Positions 12,776 to 19,603 of a stretch of DNA of 25,455 nucleotides are shown here, piece by piece. Every line of letters begins with the position of its first letter. Position 1 is the stretch's first letter. The DNA comes from DASPKO01 sp035628055. GTDB taxonomy: Bacteria; Planctomycetota; Phycisphaerae; Phycisphaerales; UBA1924. A program made the translations under genes and the position numbers. The notes beneath the pieces were generated by a model. It did not search any database. It saw nothing but the letters and a program-made list of their open reading frames with translations, and was not told where the DNA came from. The stretch lies in assembly GCA_035628055.1 (NCBI GenBank), contig DASPKO010000185.1, positions 1 to 25,455 on the forward strand. The letters run 5' to 3'.

Positions 12776-13939
12776 ATGGCCTTCGGCAAGGACGACATCG
12801 TGCGCGCGCTGGCCGCCCTCGCCCCGGCGCGGGTCGGCAGGGTCGCGTGGTGTGACGGGCACGCCAGCATGGTCCTCGAGGCCGGCGGGCTCGGCCCCGA
12901 CGAGCGCCGCCAGCTCCGCGCGCGGGCCGAGGCCCTGGTCCGCGGCGCCGCGGACCGTGCCGGGGCGACGCTCCACGCGGTGCATGTCGAGCTGGTCGAG
13001 CCCGGCCCGGCCCCGGGCAGCCCCGGGCCCGCGGCCTCCCAGGCGTCGCGCGCGACCACGGGCTCGGGCGGTGCCGGGAACGCGCCCGGGCCCGCCGCCG
13101 GCACGCGCAGTGCCGGCACCGTGACCCTGCCCGGCGAGCCGGCCATCATCGCCGTGGGGGCCGGCAAGGGCGGGGTGGGGAAGTCGACCCTGGCGGTGAA
13201 CCTCGCCGTCGGCCTCTCCCGGCTCGGTCACGCGGTCGGCCTGCTGGACGCGGACATCTACGGCCCTTCGCTCCCCACCATGCTCGGCCTGTGGGGGATC
13301 GATCCGGTCGTGATCGAGGGCCACATCCAGCCCTTTCTGGTCCACGGCGTGAAGGCCGTGACCATCGGGCGCCTGGTCGATCCCGACAAGCCCCTGATCT
13401 GGCGCGGGCCCATGGCCCACAGCGCCTTCAAGCAGCTCGTGGAACAGACCCGCTGGGGCGAGCTCGACTACCTCATCATCGACCTGCCCCCGGGGACGGG
13501 CGACGTGGCCCTGACGATGGCCCAGACGCTCAGCCTCACGGGAGCGGTGGTCGTGTGCACGCCCCAGCGCGTGGCCCAGGACGACGCCGGGCGGGCCGTG
13601 CGCATGTTCCAGCAGCTCGGCATTCCCATCCTCGGCGTCGTCGAGAACATGTCCTTCTTCGTCGGCGACGACGGCAAGGAGTACGACCTCTTCGGGAAGG
13701 GCGGGGCCCAGCAGATGGCGGCGCGCCTCAACGTGCCCTTCCTCGGGACCGTCCCGATCACCACCGCCCTGCGCACGAACTCCGATTCGGGCGAGCCGCT
13801 CGCGAACTTCGTGCCCGCGACGGCGGGCGGCCCGCAGCTCCCTCTGGCGCTCCAGAGCGTCGTGACCGCGGTGCTGGGCCAGGCGGCACTCGCCCAGGTG
13901 CGCTCCGGCGCGCGGCGGCCCGCGCTCAAGATCAGCTAG
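12776..13939 (+). CDS. Mrp/ApbC-type P-loop ATPase without the CxxC motif
   Basis: This encodes 387 aa. Mrp/NBP35 proteins are dimeric ATPases that bind and deliver Fe-S clusters. The deviant Walker A GKGGVGKS is at 130-137, followed by LLDADIYGPSLPTMLGL and the Walker B-like LIIDLPPGTGD, then TPQRVAQDDAGRAVRMF and ENMSFF. The N-terminal ~75 residues are a diverged version of the usual DUF59/MIP18 domain, joined by a Pro/Ala/Gly-rich linker (about 78-118). In the canonical family ENMS is followed by a CxxC that bridges the cluster between subunits; here the segment is FVGDDGKEYDLFGKGGA and the whole protein has only two Cys (Cys26 and one in VVCTPQR). The ATPase is certain; classical Fe-S carriage is doubtful. 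It is downstream of metG and convergent with gmk; an intrinsic terminator lies 180 bp after the stop. Confidence 0.9.
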   Translation: MAFGKDDIVRALAALAPARVGRVAWCDGHASMVLEAGGLGPDERRQLRARAEALVRGAADRAGATLHAVHVELVEPGPAPGSPGPAASQASRATTGSGGAGNAPGPAAGTRSAGTVTLPGEPAIIAVGAGKGGVGKSTLAVNLAVGLSRLGHAVGLLDADIYGPSLPTMLGLWGIDPVVIEGHIQPFLVHGVKAVTIGRLVDPDKPLIWRGPMAHSAFKQLVEQTRWGELDYLIIDLPPGTGDVALTMAQTLSLTGAVVVCTPQRVAQDDAGRAVRMFQQLGIPILGVVENMSFFVGDDGKEYDLFGKGGAQQMAARLNVPFLGTVPITTALRTNSDSGEPLANFVPATAGGPQLPLALQSVVTAVLGQAALAQVRSGARRPALKIS

Positions 13940-13977
13940 CCCGACAGGGCGGCGCGGGCGTCTCTTGCCCCCCGTTC

Positions 13978-14119
13978 GGGTGCGCACGCTACCGCGATCA
14001 CAAACGCTTCCGCGCGCCGTGCGCACCTCTTCAAAAACTCGCGCCGCCAGGCCGAACACCCCTGCGGCGCGGGCCGTATCGACCTTGGGCAGTAGCAATC
14101 TTCTTCCCACTCCTTCAGC
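13978..14119 (+). ncRNA. Candidate structured RNA or long structured 3' UTR
   Basis: Between the mrp stop and the terminator at 14120 there is no convincing gene. The plus strand holds a perfect 10-bp inverted repeat (GGTGCGCACG 13979-13988 with CGTGCGCACC 14018-14027) and a 7-bp one (GCGCCGC 14041-14047 with GCGGCGC 14064-14070), followed by a less GC-rich stretch. It could be an independent small RNA or only the mrp 3' UTR. I recognise no known RNA family (not tmRNA, RNase P or SRP RNA by eye). Confidence 0.3.
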
Positions 14120-14157
14120 AAGCGGCCCCACATGCCTCCGGGGCCGCTTTGCTTTTT
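14120..14157 (+). terminator. Intrinsic terminator after mrp
   Basis: A 10-bp perfect stem AAGCGGCCCC / GGGGCCGCTT (14120-14129 and 14140-14149) with a 10-nt loop is followed by TTTGCTTTTT. It is oriented for plus-strand transcripts (metG-mrp or a small RNA). On the minus strand there is no T-tract, so it would not serve gmk. Confidence 0.85.
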
Positions 14158-14185
14158 GGCGCACGGGGAAGAACGGCGGGCCCCC

Positions 14186-14830
14186 TCAGCCGCCGCAACT
14201 CGTGCCACGCTGCTCCCGCACCCAGCCGATGACCTCCTCCACGGCCCCGTTCAGGTCGTGATTGATCATGAACCGGTCGTAGACGCCCGCCGTCCGGGCC
14301 ACCGCGATCTCGCGCTTGGCCTCGGCGAAGCGGCGCTGGATGGCCTCTTCGCTCTCGCGCCGGCGGGCCCGGAGGCGCTCCAGGAGCACCTCCTCGCTGG
14401 GCGGGAGCACGAAGAGCGCCAGGCACTGACCGCCCCGGCCCAGCGCCTCCATGGTGCGCTTGGTGTTGATGGCGCCCTGCACGTCGATCTCGAGGATCAC
14501 CAGGCGGCCCTCGGCCAGCCGGTCCATCACCCACTGGCGGAGCGTGCCGTAGCGCTTCCCGAAGACGCTCGCCCATTCCAGGAACGCGTCCTGGGCGATC
14601 AGCCGGTCGAACTGCTCATCGCTCAGATAGTCGTAATCGACCCCGGGCCGCTCCCCGCCGGCACGCGGGCGCGTCGTGGCCGAGACGCTGAAGACCGCGT
14701 CGCAGAACGCCTTCTCGACGGCCCGGGTGATCGTCGTCTTGCCCACGCCCGAGGGCCCGCTGATGATGAGCAGCAGAGGCCGCCCCCCCGTGGTCTGCGG
14801 GCCGGTCGTGCTGGCGCCGGGGTCGGGCAT
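14186..14830 (-). CDS. gmk: Guanylate kinase
   Basis: This encodes 214 aa, the normal length. It converts GMP and ATP to GDP and ADP in purine nucleotide synthesis. The P-loop is GPSGVGKTT (25-33); the GMP-binding region follows (SATTRPRAGGERPGVDYDYLS, then FLEWASVFGKRYGT), then VILEIDVQGA and the LID region RLRARRRESEEAIQRR. The ATG at 14830 is 10 bp after the stop of the large helical-protein gene, with no good Shine-Dalgarno, so translation is probably coupled to the upstream gene. The short Pro/Thr/Gly-rich leader before GRPLLLIISG is normal variation. It is the last gene of a minus-strand cluster with doxX-like, VWA-like and helical-protein genes; convergent with mrp. Confidence 0.96.
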   Translation of the reverse strand: MPDPGASTTGPQTTGGRPLLLIISGPSGVGKTTITRAVEKAFCDAVFSVSATTRPRAGGERPGVDYDYLSDEQFDRLIAQDAFLEWASVFGKRYGTLRQWVMDRLAEGRLVILEIDVQGAINTKRTMEALGRGGQCLALFVLPPSEEVLLERLRARRRESEEAIQRRFAEAKREIAVARTAGVYDRFMINHDLNGAVEEVIGWVREQRGTSCGG

Positions 14831-14840
14831 CGGGGCAAGG

Positions 14841-17315
14841 TTAGCGATTCCCGCCCCCGGCGGGAGCCGCCGGCGCGGCCCCGTCGAGCAGGCGCTTGAC
14901 GGCCAGGATCCGTCCCCGCGCCGGGCCCCCGCCGAACTCCGGATCCAGGAGCGCCAGCCGCGAGATCTGCACGCGGATGGGCGCGGCCCGCGCGCCGTCC
15001 CGGTTGTCCGCGGCGAGGATCTCGAGCATCTCCGCCCACGCCTCCCAGTAGGCCCGGGGGCGGACCACGCCGGGCGCGGTCGTGCCCGTCGCGGCCTGAC
15101 GGTCCAGCTCTTCGACGAACTGGCGCAGGCTGGCGAAGGCCGCCTGGCCCTGGCCCGCGGCGCGCAGCGCGGTGCCATAGGCCAGGCGCAGGCGGTGCCG
15201 GGACGCGACGTCCGGGCCCCAGTCTCGCTCGATGAGCTCCTTGAGCAGCGGGGCCGCACGCTCGTCGCCCAGCCGGGCCATCGCCTCACCGAGCGCCAGC
15301 CGGTACGAGTCGGCGGCGGCGGGACGGCGCTGGAGCGACCACTGCAGGCCGCGCCGCGCCACCAAGGCCGCGCGGCGTGCCGCCTCGCGTGCCTCGTCGG
15401 GCTTGCCGAGCAGGTCGGCCCGGGCCAGCTCGGCGTGGGCGGCGGCCAGGGCGCGCTCGAGGGCTGTGCCCGCGAGCTCGTCCGCCTCAGACCCGGGCCC
15501 CGTTCCCCCGCGGATCCCCTCGAGGGCGTCCAGCGCGACCTCGAGCTGCTCGGGTCCCATGACGGCCCCGCCTTCCTCGAGCGCCAGCCGGGCCCGCTCG
15601 ATCCGCCAGCCCGGCTCGTCGGCGTGCCCCGGGGCGAGCTGGAACGCGCGCTCCAGGGCCTCGCCGTACCGGGCCGCGAGCCGCTGTCGGAGCGCCTCCC
15701 GCGCCGCGGCGCTCCGCAGCTCGGGAGGCTCGGCGACCAGCCGGGCCAGGGAATACCGCGCCAGCTCGACGGCCTTCTGCGCCGCCGCGGGACCGCGCGC
15801 ACTCTCGGGAAACTCGCGGGCCAGGCGGCAGAGCGCCTCGACCGCGGCGACCGAGTCCTCCGCGTCTCCCGCGGCGCCCGCGCTCCACCGCACCACGGCG
15901 AGCTCCCAGAGCGCCTCGGCCCGCAGGGGCCCGGCGGCCTCGCGGTCGGCCACGCTCAGGAGCAGCGCCTCGGCCTGGGCCCGGGCGGCCGGCGCCTCCG
16001 TGGCGCCGGGTCGTTGCGCCAGCGCGACGCCGTGCGCCAGCGCCGCGACCGGGTGCACGAGCTCGAAGGGGAAGGCCGGCCCGCGGGCGGCCGCGGTCTC
16101 AACGAGCACCGCTATCTTGGCCAGGGCCACCGGGCGCACGCCGGGGTCTGCGGGCGCGGGCCCCCCCAGGGCGAGCTCGGCGAGCGGGGCGATCGCCTGA
16201 TCGAGCGCCACCGCGCGCTCGGCTCCCGTGCCCGTAGAGCGGGGGCGGTCGTCGAGCACGGCGCGAGCCTTGCCTTCGGCCAGGAGCAGGCGGAGCCAGA
16301 CCGCGGCGGGGCCGGCCGTCGAAATCGGCGGCGTGGTGGCGGCGAAGCCGGCGGCGGTCCACGTCTCCCCGAGCTGCTCCGGGCCCGAGGCCGAGCGCAG
16401 CAGGCCCATCCAGGCGGCGGTGACGGTCAGCGGGTCGCCAGCGGGGTCGCCCCCGCCGTGGGGGCGAGGGCGCGCCACCGAGTCGAAGAGCTCGCGCGCC
16501 GTCCGGGCCGCGTCTCCGGGCCCTTGCGGCGCGGTGGCGCCCCCGGTGGCCTCGTGCAGGCCGAGCAGGACCGCGCCGAGGATCACGCGGCGCACCGCCT
16601 CGGCCCCGGGCGTGCTCAGGCGCAGGTCCGCCAGCGAGGCCAGCGCCAGCCGCCCCTGCTCCTGCCGCGAGGCCGGGTCCGGATCGAGCCGCGCCAGCAG
16701 GGCGGCGGCCCGCCCGCGGTAGAACGGTACCCGCACGCCCTGCTCCTGATCGATCAGCACCCCCAGGCGCGCCTCCGCGGTGGCGCCGGGTCCCCGGTCT
16801 CTGCCGGCGGCGGCGCCGGCGCCGGCCGCGTCGAGCGCCGGCTCTTCCAGGGCCCGCACCGCGGCATTGATCGCGCCGTCGGCGCGGGTGATCAGCTCGA
16901 ACGCCCCCTCGGCCGCGGCCCGGGCCTCCTCACGCTGCCCGGGCGTGGGCAGTCCGAGCAGGACCGAGGCCTCCGTCCCCGCCGTGGCCAGCCGGTCCAG
17001 CACCCACGCCGCCTCGTCGAGCATCCACGTCACGGCGCGCTCGCCGCTGGGTTCGAGCGCCAGCAGGGCCCGGCGCAGCTCGCTCGCGGCCAGGGCCAGC
17101 TCGGCGCGCCGCGGGTCTTCCGGGCCGGCGCTCGCCAGCTCCTCGCGCGTCCGCGCCAGCGCGGCGACCAGCTCCGCGACTGACCGTTCGGGCGCTGGAA
17201 TGGCCGGAGGAGGAGGGGGCGCAGCCCGGGCGTGAGGCTGGGGCGGCGCCGCGGCCTCCGCGGCACCGCACACCACGCCGATGACCAGACGCGCCGCGCG
17301 GCTCACGACTTTCAC
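14841..17315 (-). CDS. Large exported alpha-helical (TPR-like) protein of unknown function
   Basis: This encodes 824 aa from a GTG (17315-17313), which begins one base after the stop of the VWA-like gene and opens a signal peptide (KVVSRAARLVIGVVCGAAEAAA). A longer start at 17366 would overlap the VWA gene by 50 bp and bury the signal, so it is less likely. After a Pro-rich stretch (about 25-42) the protein is Ala/Leu/Arg/Glu-rich helical repeats to the end, resembling TPR/solenoid scaffolds, e.g. ARAAAEGAFELITRADGA, then EALWELAVVRWSAGAAG, then REALRQRLAARYGEALERA. No enzyme motif is visible. Its position between an anchored VWA-like protein and gmk suggests a periplasmic scaffold acting with the VWA-like and DoxX-like proteins; this is inference from gene packing. 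I do not recognise a named family. Confidence 0.75.
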   Translation of the reverse strand: MKVVSRAARLVIGVVCGAAEAAAPPQPHARAAPPPPPAIPAPERSVAELVAALARTREELASAGPEDPRRAELALAASELRRALLALEPSGERAVTWMLDEAAWVLDRLATAGTEASVLLGLPTPGQREEARAAAEGAFELITRADGAINAAVRALEEPALDAAGAGAAAGRDRGPGATAEARLGVLIDQEQGVRVPFYRGRAAALLARLDPDPASRQEQGRLALASLADLRLSTPGAEAVRRVILGAVLLGLHEATGGATAPQGPGDAARTARELFDSVARPRPHGGGDPAGDPLTVTAAWMGLLRSASGPEQLGETWTAAGFAATTPPISTAGPAAVWLRLLLAEGKARAVLDDRPRSTGTGAERAVALDQAIAPLAELALGGPAPADPGVRPVALAKIAVLVETAAARGPAFPFELVHPVAALAHGVALAQRPGATEAPAARAQAEALLLSVADREAAGPLRAEALWELAVVRWSAGAAGDAEDSVAAVEALCRLAREFPESARGPAAAQKAVELARYSLARLVAEPPELRSAAAREALRQRLAARYGEALERAFQLAPGHADEPGWRIERARLALEEGGAVMGPEQLEVALDALEGIRGGTGPGSEADELAGTALERALAAAHAELARADLLGKPDEAREAARRAALVARRGLQWSLQRRPAAADSYRLALGEAMARLGDERAAPLLKELIERDWGPDVASRHRLRLAYGTALRAAGQGQAAFASLRQFVEELDRQAATGTTAPGVVRPRAYWEAWAEMLEILAADNRDGARAAPIRVQISRLALLDPEFGGGPARGRILAVKRLLDGAAPAAPAGGGNR

Positions 17316-17316
17316 G

Positions 17317-18444
17317 TTAGTCCCGCCCGCGCGATCCGGCCTCACCCGGGTCGCGCTCGAGGTCATCGTCCGAGCGGATCACGGTGTACCCCTCGCCCTC
17401 TTTCCCGCCCCCATGCTCGGTACCGATGCGTTGCATGATCCCGGTCGGGTCCTCGTGCAGGAACTGGACAGTCTTGATGACCGTCCGTCGGCGTCCCTGC
17501 GGGTCGCGCGGATTGAGCCGCTCCAGCTCGGCCATGGTCCGCTCCAGCCCCAGCTCCCAGGCGCCCCCGCCCGAGCGCTGGATGCCCCGCGAGAGAAGAA
17601 AGACCGCCTCGGGCTCCATCTCGAGCGCCGCTCGCAATCCCTCGAGGGGGGCCGAGGAGCCCTCCGGCTCGACGCGGGCGAGCCAGTCTCCGAGCCGGGC
17701 CTTCGCGCCCGGCGTCGCCCGCACCAGCTCGCGGCTGAAGGCTTCCACCCCCGGTCCGCCCCGGCGGAAGACCACCACGCCGAAGCGCTGCCGCGGGCTC
17801 AGTTGAGCAATCGAGCGCCCGACCTCCGCGAGGACCAGCGGGAGGGAGGTGACCATGGGGCCCGAGGCGTCCACGACGTAGACCACGCTGCGGACCGTGC
17901 CCCCATGAAGGCCCGCGAACTTGACGGCGGTGCCCGCCCCGGAGCCGGAGACGCGCTGCGTCGGGGCCGCGGGCGTGCCGGCGCCTTGGAGCGGTGGTGG
18001 ACCGATGCCCGGCGCCAGGGCGGGACCACCGGCGAGCTCTGGCGTGGATCCGGGCGTCGGGGGCGCCGTTGGCCTGGGCGCGGGGGGTGCCTCGGCGGCG
18101 CGCGCGTCGTGCTCCTCGGCGGGGTGTGACTCCGGGGCCCGGGGGACCGCAGCCGGCTCGTCGAGAGCCAAGCTCACCTCGGGCCCCAGCCCGCCACCTG
18201 GAGGCTCGCTCGCCCGCCAGACCAGAAGGGCCGCGACTGCCCCGAGGCCGAGGTGCACGAGGCATGACCCCGCCAGCGCCCACACCCCCGGGCTCCGCGC
18301 CGCGGGCACCGGCGCTGCCGGCGTCCGCGCCGGGGCCGATCCCGCTTCGTCCGGTCCTGCTGTTTCGCGCGCCGGCTCGATGGGCCCGTCGGCACGTTCC
18401 GGCCCGGGCACCCACCGCCGCGGCCCCGGCAGCTCAGACTCCAT
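17317..18444 (-). CDS. Membrane-anchored VWA-like protein with degenerate MIDAS
   Basis: This encodes 375 aa. A short cytoplasmic, Pro-rich N-terminus precedes one membrane helix (about 53-77, WALAGSCLVHLGLGAVAALLVW), then a ~90-residue Pro/Ala-rich periplasmic linker, TonB-like in layout. Residues about 186-345 form a von Willebrand A fold: SVVYVVDASGPMVTSLP (186-202), then RFGVVVFRRGG, then AVFLLSRG (280-287). The metal site is broken: DxSxS reads D192-A-S-G-P196 and the usual TDG is S-R-G. It therefore probably lacks the normal Mg-dependent ligand binding, or works as a structural VWA. Similar TM-linker-VWA proteins are common in planctomycetes. The start overlaps the end of the DoxX-like gene by 11 bp and the stop is one base before the next GTG, so these genes are translationally coupled. 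Confidence 0.8.
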   Translation of the reverse strand: MESELPGPRRWVPGPERADGPIEPARETAGPDEAGSAPARTPAAPVPAARSPGVWALAGSCLVHLGLGAVAALLVWRASEPPGGGLGPEVSLALDEPAAVPRAPESHPAEEHDARAAEAPPAPRPTAPPTPGSTPELAGGPALAPGIGPPPLQGAGTPAAPTQRVSGSGAGTAVKFAGLHGGTVRSVVYVVDASGPMVTSLPLVLAEVGRSIAQLSPRQRFGVVVFRRGGPGVEAFSRELVRATPGAKARLGDWLARVEPEGSSAPLEGLRAALEMEPEAVFLLSRGIQRSGGGAWELGLERTMAELERLNPRDPQGRRRTVIKTVQFLHEDPTGIMQRIGTEHGGGKEGEGYTVIRSDDDLERDPGEAGSRGRD

Positions 18445-19306
18445 CCGGCCCCGCTCGCCTGCTGCCCCGGCCGAAGATCGCTGAATCGACCGCCAGCGCC
18501 CCGGGACGGCTCAGCGCCAGCGCCAGCGAGGCCATGAGCAGGGCGAACTGCCACAGGAGCGGCCCGTACACCGGGTTGCCCGCCGCGTCGGGCGCCCAGG
18601 CCCCGGCGTGCGCCGGCAGGATTCCCAGCACGGTCGTGCCGCTCCTCAGCGCGGGGCCGAACTGCGTCAGCCACATCGCGCCGAGCATGACCGCGGCAAA
18701 GCCCAGCGCCCACACGCGCGTGAGCATGCCCGCCAGCACCATCACGCCACCGACCAGCTCCGTCATCGTCACGCCCCAGGCGAGCCAGACGGGCCACGAG
18801 CCCGCGGCCAGGTCGCGCGGCCACAGGCCCGCGGGCAGGCGTCCCTGCTCGTCGAGTTTCGGGTTCGCGGCGTCATGAACCATCAGGGCCAGGCCGTAGA
18901 GCCGTCGCACGGAAACCTCGGTGGGGAAATCGGTGCCGGCCCAGGCGCGCCCGGCGCTGGGCCCGCCCGGGGACCGGAAACCGTCCGCGGGCATGGGATC
19001 GGTGCTGGCCGGGTCCGCCGCCGGGTCGGTCGTGGGCGCGGGTGCCGGCGCCGCCGGGTCGGCGGGCGTGCGGACCGGCGCTGGGACCGGTGCGGGGATC
19101 GGTGCGGGGATCGGGGAGGGGGGCATAGGGTCGGCGGCGGCGGCGCTGAGATCGACGCCCATGTTCGCCAGGACGGCGGCCCGCTCTCCCGATACCCGGA
19201 CCTCCCCGGCAAACTTCCCGAGGCCCGCCCAGAAGAACGTTACCCCGAGCAGGACCCGCAGCAGCAGGGGGGGAAGCGCCAGGGCCGTCCGATCTCGCCT
19301 GCACAT
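18434..19306 (-). CDS. DoxX-family membrane protein with Pro/Ala-rich loop
   Basis: This encodes 290 aa. The ATG at 19306 has GGAG 7 nt upstream. The first helix contains the DoxX signature (LLLRVLLGVTFFWAGLGKFAG, about 14-34), and three further helices follow at roughly 165-290 (VWLAWGVTMTELVGGVMVLAGMLTRVWALGFAAVMLGAMW, then LLWQFALLMASLALAL), as in DoxX/DUF417-type quinone-related membrane proteins. Between helix 1 and the rest lies a ~100-residue insertion, partly made of PIPAP/PVPAP/DPA repeats (coded about 19010-19130), which is unusual for the family and would sit in the periplasm. The function of DoxX proteins is poorly defined (redox or oxidative-stress roles reported for some). It is the first gene of the doxX-vwa-helical-gmk cluster. 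Confidence 0.82.
   Translation of the reverse strand: MCRRDRTALALPPLLLRVLLGVTFFWAGLGKFAGEVRVSGERAAVLANMGVDLSAAAADPMPPSPIPAPIPAPVPAPVRTPADPAAPAPAPTTDPAADPASTDPMPADGFRSPGGPSAGRAWAGTDFPTEVSVRRLYGLALMVHDAANPKLDEQGRLPAGLWPRDLAAGSWPVWLAWGVTMTELVGGVMVLAGMLTRVWALGFAAVMLGAMWLTQFGPALRSGTTVLGILPAHAGAWAPDAAGNPVYGPLLWQFALLMASLALALSRPGALAVDSAIFGRGSRRAGPDGV
19070..19127. repeat. Short tandem repeat in the doxX-like gene
   Basis: Units of about 12 bp (plus strand ggtgcggggatc with variants) are repeated three to four times and encode Pro-Ala-Pro-(I/V) on the minus strand. This makes the periplasmic linker of the DoxX-like protein expandable. Confidence 0.6.
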
Positions 19307-19412
19307 GGGCACACTCCGCGTTCGTGGGGTCGGGCCGGATGCCCGGGCCGGTCTCCGGCTCATTCCGGGCGGTCGCCGGGGTCCTTCGGCCGGCACGGCG
19401 CGGGGACATCAA

Positions 19413-19418
19413 AGAGTA
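19413..19418 (-). promoter_or_regulatory. Possible -10 box for the doxX-vwa-gmk cluster
   Basis: On the minus strand CGTACTCT (TACTCT) fits the TAYNNT box and lies 106 nt before the ATG at 19306, in the gap shared with the divergent tRNA-Leu gene. Confidence 0.3.
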
Positions 19419-19444
19419 CGGGCCCGTGGGATCTTTCTTGGTCG

Positions 19445-19451
19445 CTACCCT
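19445..19451 (+). promoter_or_regulatory. Putative -10 box (CTACCCT) for tRNA-Leu
   Basis: GCTACCCT (TACCCT 19446-19451) is 13 nt upstream of the tRNA 5' end, the normal distance for a tRNA promoter. It is nearly identical to the box before metG (GCTACACT), which supports both. Confidence 0.45.
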
Positions 19452-19464
19452 CGGGCAGTTCCAT

Positions 19465-19548
19465 GCGGGCGTGGCGGAACTGGCAGACGCGCGGGATTTA
19501 GGTTCCCGTGGCCGCAAGGCCGTGCAGGTTCGATTCCTGTCGCCCGCA
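19465..19548 (+). tRNA. tRNA-Leu (anticodon UAG)
   Basis: This is an 84-nt class II tRNA. The acceptor stem GCGGGCG (19465-19471) pairs with CGCCCGC (19541-19547), followed by discriminator A. The anticodon stem CGGGA/TCCCG encloses TTTAGGT, giving TAG for CUA/CUG-type Leu codons. There is a long variable arm (GGCCGCAAGGCC) and a normal T arm (CAGG TTCGATT CCTG). The 3' CCA is not encoded. Confidence 0.96.
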
Positions 19549-19603
19549 CTTCCGGTGCCGCCAGGCGGGCGCTCGGCGCGGAGGCCGGTGCGGGGCCACC
19601 GGC

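Noticed and set aside
13936..14208. 90-codon minus-strand frame in the mrp-gmk gap
   Set aside because: It runs through the terminator hairpin and overlaps the end of gmk; no recognisable domain and a poor start context. Kept only as a remote possibility.
14676..17183. 835-codon open frame on the plus strand opposite gmk and the helical protein
   Set aside because: It crosses the complete gmk gene, begins without a ribosome site and looks like a mirror of Ala/Arg-rich coding sequence.
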